From Candidatus Geothermarchaeota archaeon (GTDB lineage Archaea; Thermoproteota; Nitrososphaeria; Geothermarchaeales; JDFR-13), in contig WAMZ01000032.1 of the NCBI GenBank assembly GCA_015522055.1, forward strand, positions 1 to 5,001: a stretch of 5,001 nucleotides of DNA, written 5' to 3'. The translations under genes and the position numbers were made by a program. The notes below the pieces were generated by a model. It was not told the origin of the DNA. It made no database searches and saw nothing but the letters and a program-made list of their open reading frames with translations. Positions 1 through 5,001 of the stretch are shown here, piece by piece. Position 1 is the first letter of the stretch. Every line of letters begins with the position of its first letter.

Positions 1-245
1 CTAACTACCAATACGTTTGCCTCCATATCTTCCAGGTCAGCTAGGTCCACCTCCCAGACAAGCATGTCTCCAGGAGCCACAGTCTTGATAACCTGGGGAG
101 ACACTGGGCTATATAGAACCTTACCATCAATACTCAATATCTCAAAGGGGGCTGGATTAGGTAATACAACCTCTCTATCAAGGTCATTGACATACTTTAT
201 CGAGATTCTAGGCCGATCCCCATCTATAATCTCAGCCCTCAGCAT
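1..245 (-). CDS. Partial small protein, BsuPI-like beta-sandwich (C-terminus beyond the left edge)
   Basis: I do not firmly recognise this gene. Eighty-one codons are visible, starting at ATG (245-243), with no stop before the window ends. There is no signal peptide or membrane segment, so it is probably cytoplasmic. The chain alternates short beta-type stretches with turns: ISIKYVND at 14-21, VVLPNPAPFEI at 26-36, IDGK at 39-42, a PGD turn at 58-60 and WEVDL at 64-68. This layout (an N-rich strand, a hydrophobic 'PxPFEIxxxDGK' segment, then 'xPGDxxxWEV') resembles BsuPI-type intracellular proteinase-inhibitor domains of about 100 residues; the assignment is from memory of the family pattern. 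The start lies 3 bases after the ccmB stop and in the same frame (TGA CGG ATG), with a strong Shine-Dalgarno site inside the ccmB tail, so it should be co-transcribed with the ccm genes. It is not CcmG, CcmH or CcmI. A link to cytochrome maturation is only inferred from position. Confidence 0.7.
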   Translation of the reverse strand, partial: MLRAEIIDGDRPRISIKYVNDLDREVVLPNPAPFEILSIDGKVLYSPVSPQVIKTVAPGDMLVWEVDLADLEDMEANVLVV

Positions 246-248
246 CCG

Positions 249-896
249 TCACACCTCAAGGACATATTCGGAGAGAGCGAGGGCCACGAAGAAGAATGAG
301 GATGTGCCCGCCAACAATAGGTAGACATCCATTATATTGAATGGTATCATAGGCATGCTGACCGACACCAATGGCAGGAGCATAGGGACACTCAAGATAA
401 AGATTAGCACTGGAATTAAGAAGCTCCTACCCTCGGAATACATGACAAGCATAGATGTAAAGGAAGATATACTCGATATGTATAGTGTAAACAATAGTAG
501 GACAACTATTATCTCAGGCTTGAACAAGATATATGTAGATGAAAAGATCGATAGCATTATAAGTGCCACTAAGGACTCGAAAAGGGTTATCAAGTAACTA
601 TATATGGTTTTAGCGAAGAATATTGTTGATGGCCTAATTGGTAGCAGTCTAAGCCCTTCAAGAGTATGTTTATCATACTCTGATATGAATGTAATCATGC
701 TCACAAATATTCCAATAAACAATGTAAATAACCAAAGTGATGGGACGACGAACTCGGGTATAAGGCTTCTATATGCAAATAGGGACATAGCGAGCGAAGC
801 GACCGATACAAAGGCGAGGGATGCTAAAATCTCATGCTTTCTCCGCAGCTCAACCCTAAAATCCTTGTATATCAGACTCAATATCTTACCCGCCAA
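249..896 (-). CDS. ccmB: CcmB, membrane subunit of the CcmAB heme-handling ABC transporter
   Basis: CcmB is the membrane partner of the ATPase CcmA; together they help release heme-loaded CcmE from CcmCD at the cytoplasmic membrane. At 215 residues it has the usual family length (about 220). Six membrane segments can be seen, at roughly 23-43, 49-71, 98-121, 128-152, 158-181 and 188-212. Family-like features are the amphipathic N-terminus with a basic ELRRKHE stretch (16-22), the cytoplasmic loop HTLEGLRLLPIRPS (77-90), which resembles the LEGLLLAP region of bacterial CcmB, and the EGRSFLIPVLIF segment (155-166) before membrane segment 5. The start used is TTG at 896, with GGGGGT eight bases upstream, giving a 19-base overlap with ccmA. 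A second TTG at 881 would shorten the protein by five residues, overlap the ccmA TGA by 4 bases (TTGA) and have GGCGGGT six bases upstream; I cannot decide between them. The identification rests on topology, loop motifs and the adjacent ccmA. Confidence 0.88.
   Translation of the reverse strand: MAGKILSLIYKDFRVELRRKHEILASLAFVSVASLAMSLFAYRSLIPEFVVPSLWLFTLFIGIFVSMITFISEYDKHTLEGLRLLPIRPSTIFFAKTIYSYLITLFESLVALIMLSIFSSTYILFKPEIIVVLLLFTLYISSISSFTSMLVMYSEGRSFLIPVLIFILSVPMLLPLVSVSMPMIPFNIMDVYLLLAGTSSFFFVALALSEYVLEV
252..257 (-). promoter_or_regulatory. Ribosome binding site for the BsuPI-like gene
   Basis: GAGGTG, six bases before the ATG at 245, is a clean match to the archaeal Shine-Dalgarno core GGAGGTGAT. 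It lies inside the last two sense codons of ccmB (Glu-Val), just before the ccmB TGA. It supports the ATG at 245 as a real start and shows that the small gene has its own initiation signal. Confidence 0.65.
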
Positions 897-1564
897 TGCT
901 TAAGACCCCCATCTTCCAATCTAAAAACCTCTACATCAACACTACTTAATTCAATGAACTGTTTAAGGTCCTCGGCATCCGATACAGTAAAAATAACTAA
1001 ATTATTTAGAGAATACTCACTTAGCAACTCTACAAGCCTCGATGTCGCATCTACATCGAGCCCTATAGTCGGCTCATCTAGGAATAGTATTTTAGGGCTA
1101 TTTATCAAGCATCTAACGATATTAGCCCTCTTACGCCATCCATATGAGAGGCTTGAAAGTCTATAATCTAGATATCTAGACAAACCCAGTGATTCAAATG
1201 CCTTATAAGCATATTCAGCCTCTTCTAATGACCCAAATCCATATATCCCGAGATAAAAGTCTAGATTCTCCCTAACAGTCAACTCATCATACATAACATT
1301 CTCATGCAGTAGGGCATTCACCAGCCTCTTATCCCAACCACCATACTCCACCGGGTCACCATATACATATACTCTACCTGAGCTTGGTTTTAATAGTCCA
1401 CTACATATCTTTATAAAAGTTGTTTTACCGCTACCATTATCACCATAAATGGCATATAGACCCGGCCCATCAAATGTTAGATTCAGATTCTTGAGAACCC
1501 AGTTATCACCATATCTTTTCCCAATATTCTCTAGACGCAGGGGTGGGGATCCCATATCCAACAA
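878..1564 (-). CDS. ccmA: CcmA, ABC ATPase of cytochrome c maturation
   Basis: This is a cytoplasmic ATPase that powers CcmB and drives release of holo-CcmE from CcmCD. The 228-residue chain shows the ABC elements in order: an A-loop-type aromatic (KRYGDNW, 16-22), Walker A GDNGSGKTT (41-49), a Q-loop region LLHENVMYDELT (85-96), the signature LSYGW (139-143, in place of LSGGQ), Walker B ILFLDEPT (159-166) and D-loop GLD (168-170). Two positions are unusual: the Q-loop has Glu88 where Gln is usual, and the switch region TVSDAEDL (193-200) has Ser195 where His is expected. Catalytic Glu164 is present. The assignment as CcmA, and not a generic ABC ATPase, comes from its size, the 'ELTVRENL' segment typical of CcmA, and its place between ccmE and ccmB. 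The start is uncertain: TTG 1564, TTG 1561 and ATG 1555 lie in frame, and GGTGA (1572-1568) best suits the second TTG. It overlaps ccmB by 4 or 19 bases. Confidence 0.93.
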   Translation of the reverse strand: MLDMGSPPLRLENIGKRYGDNWVLKNLNLTFDGPGLYAIYGDNGSGKTTFIKICSGLLKPSSGRVYVYGDPVEYGGWDKRLVNALLHENVMYDELTVRENLDFYLGIYGFGSLEEAEYAYKAFESLGLSRYLDYRLSSLSYGWRKRANIVRCLINSPKILFLDEPTIGLDVDATSRLVELLSEYSLNNLVIFTVSDAEDLKQFIELSSVDVEVFRLEDGGLKHWRVRY

Positions 1565-1580
1565 TATTCACCAATAGGCC

Positions 1581-1979
1581 CTACTCACTAGATGTCTGGT
1601 TATACATCTCTATCTGCGTCTTAGATGGACATTTGAATAATACATTGGTAGCATTAATTAGGTTCTGATCCGGATAATATATCCCCTCAACAGTCACTTG
1701 GGCAAAGTTGGTGGAGTTATCGAGCTGGACAATACTTGGATAATATACCTTGACACTATAGTCTCCATCTGTAATTACGAATGTAACTGCGTCCGATAAC
1801 ATCCTCACAGACCCCTTAGTGACATTACCCATAACCGTTACCTTGACGGGCTCATTGAAACTACGGAGATCCGATACACTCAGATAGTTTGAGGAATATA
1901 GACCAACTAGACCTATTGCAATAAATACTATAATTAATGGTACAACGAGGAATATTATCTTGGCTTTACCCCCAAGCAT
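1581..1979 (-). CDS. ccmE: CcmE, heme chaperone, cysteine-type archaeal variant
   Basis: CcmE is a membrane-anchored, externally facing OB-fold protein that binds heme covalently and hands it to CcmF. The 132 residues comprise one N-terminal membrane anchor (about 7-29) followed by a beta-rich domain: VKVTVMGNVTKGSV (45-58), VTFVITDGDYSVKVYYP (65-81), VTVEGIYYPD (95-104), then LFKCPSKT (114-121). This follows the CcmE strand order, including 'V.V.G......' and 'F.ITD....V.V.Y.G'. Bacterial CcmE attaches heme through the His of HxxxY; here the equivalent position is Cys117 in CPSK, as in the Cys-type CcmE known from archaea and Desulfovibrio. The usual Tyr four residues later is Thr121; the nearest Tyr is Tyr126. 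The ATG start at 1979 directly follows the ccmD TAG and has a long Shine-Dalgarno match. The C-terminal tail after the Cys is short (15 residues). The stop is TAG, 16 bases before ccmA. Confidence 0.9.
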   Translation of the reverse strand: MLGGKAKIIFLVVPLIIVFIAIGLVGLYSSNYLSVSDLRSFNEPVKVTVMGNVTKGSVRMLSDAVTFVITDGDYSVKVYYPSIVQLDNSTNFAQVTVEGIYYPDQNLINATNVLFKCPSKTQIEMYNQTSSE

Positions 1980-2072
1980 CTAACGACCACCCCCACGCCT
2001 CCTAGCCAAATATATACTTATCCCAACAGTAAGTACATAAATAATGGCGGCTACATACACACCCCAATACAT
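1980..2072 (-). CDS. ccmD: CcmD-like microprotein, 30 residues
   Basis: This short reading frame fills the whole interval between ccmC and ccmE. It starts at ATG (2072-2070), immediately after the ccmC TAG, and ends at TAG (1982-1980), immediately before the ccmE ATG. The 30-residue product has an aromatic N-terminus (MYWGVY), one membrane segment (about 5-22, rich in Val, Ile, Ala and Tyr) and a basic end (RRR at 24-26, then GGGR). CcmD in bacteria is a small single-span protein with its N-terminus outside and a basic cytoplasmic tail. It binds CcmC and CcmE and is needed to release holo-CcmE. The pattern 'YxWxxYxxxxxY...RRR' fits well, although bacterial versions are about 45-70 residues. 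Its place between ccmC and ccmE is the standard ccmCDE order. A strong Shine-Dalgarno site (GGGAGGTG) stands eight bases before the ATG. Position, topology and ribosome site together make a real gene likely; sequence alone would be too short to prove homology. Confidence 0.8.
   Translation of the reverse strand: MYWGVYVAAIIYVLTVGISIYLARRRGGGR
1985..1994 (-). promoter_or_regulatory. Ribosome binding site for ccmE
   Basis: GGGGGTGGTC, five bases before the ccmE ATG, can pair along its full length with the anti-Shine-Dalgarno of archaeal 16S rRNA (consensus GGAGGTGATC) if two G:U pairs are allowed. It also encodes part of the Gly-rich C-terminus of the ccmD product, which explains that odd GGGR tail: the codons double as the ribosome site. 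Confidence 0.6.
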
Positions 2073-2723
2073 CTACTCCCCACCTCCCGATAATCCAGAT
2101 TTATAATAAATATATAGAATCGTTAGATAGAGTATGAACGCAACAAGAACCCTTATGACGAGTATCACCACCATATCACCAGAGATAGGCTGCCCAGGCA
2201 ACTGTTCATGGAGGCTCCTAAACAATATAGCCGAGACATAGCTAATTGGTAGCGTAACATACGCTGCAACCGAATACGCCGAGGAAACTACCCTGGCTCT
2301 ATCTACATCGGGAATCGAGGCCCTCAAAGCAAGATAGCCAACATAGGCTAGTAGTAAAACTAATGTGGAGGTCTGCCTAGGATCCCAGTTCCACGGGGAT
2401 CCCCACACCTCATTTGCCCACAGCATCCCAGTAACTATAGCAGGGACACCATAAATAACTCCCAGCGTTATCCCCTTGAATGCAACCTCATCATACTTGA
2501 CATTATTACCCCAAAGATATAATATACTGGCAATAAGACCTACGGTGAAGGAGAAGTACATGATCCAGGCTATAGGGACATGAATATATAGTATCCTATA
2601 TGATGTAGGATCTCCACCACCAGGTAAATATGGAGGATAACCACCATATAATACGGCATAGGTAAGTGTAGCAAGATCCAAGACAAGGAATATTATCAAT
2701 AAATACATTATTTTACTCCTCAT
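2073..2723 (-). CDS. ccmC: CcmC, heme delivery membrane protein of the WWD family
   Basis: CcmC holds heme at its external WWD domain and loads it onto CcmE. The 216 residues give six membrane segments, at roughly 5-26, 47-71, 82-102, 118-136, 148-168 and 184-206. The family's two external heme-ligand histidines are visible: His48 in YIHVPIAW (46-53; bacterial form IHVPAAW) and His172 in LFRSLHEQ (167-174). The tryptophan-rich motif is WGSPWNWDPRQTS (107-119), close to the bacterial WGxWWxWDxRLTS but with Pro110 and Gln117 at two usually conserved positions. Its length is slightly shorter than the E. coli protein (about 245). The ATG at 2723 overlaps the end of ccmF by 11 bases; an ATG at 2708, with GAGGAG seven bases upstream, would remove five residues and abolish the overlap. 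The C-terminus SGGGE contains the ribosome site of ccmD, and TAG is followed directly by the ccmD ATG. A ResC/CcsA protein is less likely given the neighbouring ccmDEAB genes. Confidence 0.95.
   Translation of the reverse strand: MRSKIMYLLIIFLVLDLATLTYAVLYGGYPPYLPGGGDPTSYRILYIHVPIAWIMYFSFTVGLIASILYLWGNNVKYDEVAFKGITLGVIYGVPAIVTGMLWANEVWGSPWNWDPRQTSTLVLLLAYVGYLALRASIPDVDRARVVSSAYSVAAYVTLPISYVSAILFRSLHEQLPGQPISGDMVVILVIRVLVAFILYLTILYIYYKSGLSGGGE
2081..2088 (-). promoter_or_regulatory. Ribosome binding site for ccmD
   Basis: GGGAGGTG lies inside the last codons of ccmC (the SGGGE tail), eight bases before the ATG at 2072. It is one of the best Shine-Dalgarno matches in the window and is the main evidence that the 30-codon frame downstream is translated. 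Confidence 0.65.
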
Positions 2724-4845
2724 ACCCCCTCAACCTCTCCCCAATCGGACTCTCTACTATAATTGTAGCCGCTTCACCTATTAATAATAGGGCTCCAGAT
2801 AACCATAGCAAACCAACCTTAGGAACTATCTTAATATGTGCCAATACATTATTTCTAATGTTGGAGGACGACTCACTCCAATTCAAGACACCCATATAAA
2901 ATGTGTTTGGATCTACACCAAGCCTACTAGCCAGGAAAATAAATACATGAGAGTATATTGTTTTAGTCATATTATCCCCAGCTTTCATCAATAAGCCATT
3001 TATAATCGATGCATAATACATATATAGGTCACGCATAACAGATGTTCTAACCAATACTATGTATAGCTCGTCAAGCCCCAGATTAATTACAGTCGGCTCA
3101 GGCACAATACCATCCCTACCTTTAAGAAACTCGGAGAAGCTAAACCTAGCCTTTACAGGAATCTTCTGTCCAGCATCACCAGCAGATACATAAACAATGC
3201 ACTCAACCTCATCAGGGACGGTCGGTGCACCGGGTATCGATTCGGCGCCCGGGATAGCGACCCACCCAATCGGGCCCCTAAACTCCACGCCATCAATATA
3301 AATACCAACCCCAGATACATATACAGGTGCCGCCGACGACAACAATATATTCTTGAAATAACCCTGGTTATAGGCGAAGGGGCCGCTAAGGAGAATAGCA
3401 ACCATCATAAGAGGTATAGAGATGTGTAGAATCCTTAGCCCAACCTTATAATAAATCCTATGCAATAATGTCCTAGAGAAATGTATAAACGCTGATATCA
3501 GTGATATTACAGCAGGCGGTAGCAGCAACGCAATAACTATATTTGTATAGATACTGGATAGGGGGGAGAAAACTATAATCCTCAAACCCGCCAATAGCCC
3601 CATAATCAGTGATATTACGATGGTTGGTGCAATAATATTTATTGAAAAGTCTCTAGTCCTCCCATATAGGTAGTCCAATGTACATCCAGACAGAAATATT
3701 AGAAATATGTATACAAATGGTGTACTCAGGAAATTGTAGTAATTGACACTGATTTGTATATCCCTACCCATAAAGACCGAGTATAGAGCCTGGGTTGCAA
3801 GACCCGATATCAATACAAGGAAGATGCCCATCAACGAAACCGTCGTCATATTCATGGAAAATTCATATGTATTATTAATAGACTCTATGAAGATATCGTA
3901 ATTCGCCTCCCTAAATAGCCTGAGTGCATATATAATGAAAGGTATACCAAGGACAAGAAGTATAAATGCTGTCCAGGACACACCTGTAAATCCATGTAAC
4001 GGAGAGACCGCTCCACCCCTTGTTATAAAGCCAGCGAAAGCTACAGTGAAACCAGCTAAAACCAGGAGCGCCTTCCTAAAGAGAGGCCCGAAATACATAC
4101 CATGAAAATATGCGGTCAATACAATCCAGGGGATGAGTAAGGCGGTCTCAACAGGGTCCCATGCCCAATACCCACCCCAGCCTAGGGTAAAGTAGCTCCA
4201 CACACCCCCTAGAAAATTAGCCATGGTGAGTAGAAGCCATGAGACCGAGGCCAGGAGCCTCTGGCCATATTCTGGGAAACCACTGAAGGCCCAAATAGCC
4301 ACTACCAATGTAAAAGCATATGCAAGGAATGAACTCGGTGGATGAATATAATTCCAGAAAGTCTTGAGAAGGGGGTTCAACCCCAATCCATCGGATGGAG
4401 ATATACTAAACATCTTGAACGAATCCGATGAGAATATTGCTAGGATCAGTATAGCCAGAGAGACGTTAGAAACTAAGACGAAGACATGTGTACTCCGTTT
4501 ACCCCCCTCATAAACCCTTGGAACAACACTCAATCTTATATATATCAAGATAATGGATAGGGACATCAGCATCCAGATAATAAAACCACCATTGCTACTC
4601 CAGGAAGAAGCTAGTTTCGTAATGACATCGGCCGAGCGAGAAGAATATGTATATACATCATATAGAGCGAAGTCATCAACTAGGAAAGAATAAACATATA
4701 TAAAACCACCCAAGACGGGGGCTAGATAACCAACCATGAATAACTTATCACGTGGGGCATACTCCCTAGCCAAAACTTTATAAATCTCATATGCAAGCAC
4801 TACTAAGCTCAATGCATATATACCAGCATTAAAGTGTATAGGCAA
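2713..4845 (-). CDS. ccmF: CcmF, cytochrome c heme lyase subunit of the WWD family
   Basis: CcmF takes heme from holo-CcmE and joins it to apocytochrome c outside the membrane. About 15 membrane segments are visible over 710 residues. The four histidines known to matter in bacterial CcmF have clear counterparts: His168 (YIHPPSSF), His248 (TAYFHGM, the transmembrane heme b ligand), His284 (VSPLHGF) and His474 (RILHISIP, second heme b ligand). The WWD motif is LGWGGYWAWDPVET (221-234), followed by PW (239-240) and TRGG (275-278). The N-terminal motif usually written WGGHEGS is replaced by WSSNGGF (82-88). A large external loop (about 491-675) precedes the final membrane segment (about 677-696). 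It contains a helical stretch (about 601-668) that makes the protein longer than E. coli CcmF (about 647). The start is TTG at 4845: an in-frame TGA lies just before it, and AAGGTGG is five bases upstream. It is first in the operon and overlaps ccmC by 11 bases. Confidence 0.95.
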   Translation of the reverse strand: MPIHFNAGIYALSLVVLAYEIYKVLAREYAPRDKLFMVGYLAPVLGGFIYVYSFLVDDFALYDVYTYSSRSADVITKLASSWSSNGGFIIWMLMSLSIILIYIRLSVVPRVYEGGKRSTHVFVLVSNVSLAILILAIFSSDSFKMFSISPSDGLGLNPLLKTFWNYIHPPSSFLAYAFTLVVAIWAFSGFPEYGQRLLASVSWLLLTMANFLGGVWSYFTLGWGGYWAWDPVETALLIPWIVLTAYFHGMYFGPLFRKALLVLAGFTVAFAGFITRGGAVSPLHGFTGVSWTAFILLVLGIPFIIYALRLFREANYDIFIESINNTYEFSMNMTTVSLMGIFLVLISGLATQALYSVFMGRDIQISVNYYNFLSTPFVYIFLIFLSGCTLDYLYGRTRDFSINIIAPTIVISLIMGLLAGLRIIVFSPLSSIYTNIVIALLLPPAVISLISAFIHFSRTLLHRIYYKVGLRILHISIPLMMVAILLSGPFAYNQGYFKNILLSSAAPVYVSGVGIYIDGVEFRGPIGWVAIPGAESIPGAPTVPDEVECIVYVSAGDAGQKIPVKARFSFSEFLKGRDGIVPEPTVINLGLDELYIVLVRTSVMRDLYMYYASIINGLLMKAGDNMTKTIYSHVFIFLASRLGVDPNTFYMGVLNWSESSSNIRNNVLAHIKIVPKVGLLWLSGALLLIGEAATIIVESPIGERLRGYEE

Positions 4846-4850
4846 TCAAA

Positions 4851-4857
4851 CCACCTT
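4851..4857 (-). promoter_or_regulatory. Ribosome binding site for ccmF
   Basis: AAGGTGG lies five bases upstream of the TTG at 4845. Because a TGA (4848-4846) sits in frame immediately before that TTG, no longer start is possible. The spacing makes TTG 4845 the most credible start of ccmF. Confidence 0.6.
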
Positions 4858-4883
4858 CAGCGAGCCACCCCACCCTATCCAAT

Positions 4884-4892
4884 TATACTAAA
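4884..4892 (-). promoter_or_regulatory. Archaeal TATA-box promoter of the ccm operon
   Basis: On the minus strand, TTTAGTATA (4892-4884) resembles the crenarchaeal box A TTTATATA. It is preceded by a purine-rich GGAA (4896-4893), which could serve as part of a BRE element. With the usual spacing of about 25-27 bases from box centre, transcription would start near 4862. That leaves a short leader of about 17 bases that still contains the ccmF ribosome site. It is the best promoter candidate before the operon, and I see none inside it. Confidence 0.5.
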
Positions 4893-4961
4893 TTCCAGTT
4901 TATGATAGTTTAGTCGTGACATAATTGAATTAATATCTAATATATATGCTATATATGAATA

Positions 4962-5001
4962 ATGAAATATGGATACATCACAGGACAGGATATATTCAGA
5001 A
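4962..5001 (+). CDS. Possible 5' end of a divergent gene (weak)
   Basis: From ATG 4962 a plus-strand frame stays open to the window edge (13 codons, beginning MKYGYITGQDIF). Another open frame starts at ATG 4955. The AT-rich stretch 4921-4961 before them, with TATA-like runs, could be the promoter of a leaderless gene transcribed away from the ccm operon. No Shine-Dalgarno site is visible. Thirteen codons are too few to identify a product or prove coding. A minus-strand frame is also open across this area, from the right edge to a TAG near 4875, so the assignment is tentative. Confidence 0.25.
   Translation, partial: MKYGYITGQDIFR

Noticed and set aside
64..324. Plus-strand open frame over the left edge
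   Set aside because: It runs antisense to the BsuPI-like gene and the end of ccmB, which have a ribosome site and operon context; the plus-strand frame has neither.
337..597. Plus-strand open frame opposite ccmB
   Set aside because: It lies fully inside ccmB on the other strand, has no ribosome site and no recognisable domain; the minus-strand product has clear CcmB topology.
604..1166. Plus-strand open frames opposite ccmB and ccmA
   Set aside because: They are antisense to well supported genes; the Walker A, Walker B and signature motifs are on the minus strand.
1167..1180. Perfect 14-base palindrome TCTAGATATCTAGA
   Set aside because: It lies inside ccmA and codes for conserved-looking residues (around SRYLDYR); no second copy was seen, so it is probably chance in AT-rich coding DNA.
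2395..2404. Palindrome GGGGATCCCC
   Set aside because: It encodes the Gly-Ser-Pro of the CcmC WWD motif; a regulatory role inside the gene is unsupported.
3153..3401. Second minus-strand frame inside ccmF
   Set aside because: It is nested in another frame of a gene with strong family motifs and has an arginine/leucine-rich, low-information composition; no independent evidence of translation.
4921..4960. AT-rich alternating runs as a possible repeat or origin element
   Set aside because: Only short TATA-type runs are present, without direct repeats or an origin-box pattern; a promoter region explains them.

Overview
The window looks like a piece of a thermophilic archaeal genome, most likely a crenarchaeon of the Thermoproteales type. 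The taxonomic guess is an inference from style: tightly packed genes, several TTG start codons, Shine-Dalgarno sites resembling GGAGGTGAT, heavy use of ATA and AGG/AGA codons, a TATA-box-like promoter at the expected distance from the first gene, and a cysteine-type CcmE. I cannot name the genus.

Almost the whole window (about positions 1-4845) is one minus-strand operon for cytochrome c maturation System I (Ccm). Read in the direction of transcription, the order is ccmF (4845-2713), ccmC (2723-2073), a 30-codon ccmD (2072-1980), ccmE (1979-1581), ccmA (1564-878), ccmB (896-249), and then a small cytoplasmic protein of BsuPI-like appearance that runs off the left edge (245-1). Genes overlap or abut; the largest gap is 16 bases, between ccmE and ccmA. 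On the right, 4846-5001 is an AT-rich upstream region with a good archaeal promoter for the operon and possibly the first codons of a divergent gene.

In the known pathway, CcmA (ATPase) and CcmB (membrane subunit), with CcmC and CcmD, load heme onto CcmE outside the membrane and release holo-CcmE. CcmF then transfers the heme to the CXXCH motif of apocytochrome c. All of these parts are present. The thiol-handling parts (CcmG, CcmH, CcmI) are not in the window. CcmE carries a heme-attachment cysteine instead of the bacterial histidine, so this matches the archaeal/Desulfovibrio-type Ccm variant, which can work without CcmG and CcmH.

The most notable points are: a ccmD gene short enough to be missed by ordinary gene callers; ccmC, ccmD and ccmE lying in one reading frame, separated only by TAG stops each followed at once by ATG; a CcmE motif CPSKT that lacks the tyrosine of CxxxY; a CcmA without the usual switch histidine; a CcmF with an extra helical stretch before its last membrane segment; and an unexpected BsuPI-like protein translated straight after ccmB. 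This is a divergent version of a known system, not an obviously new one.
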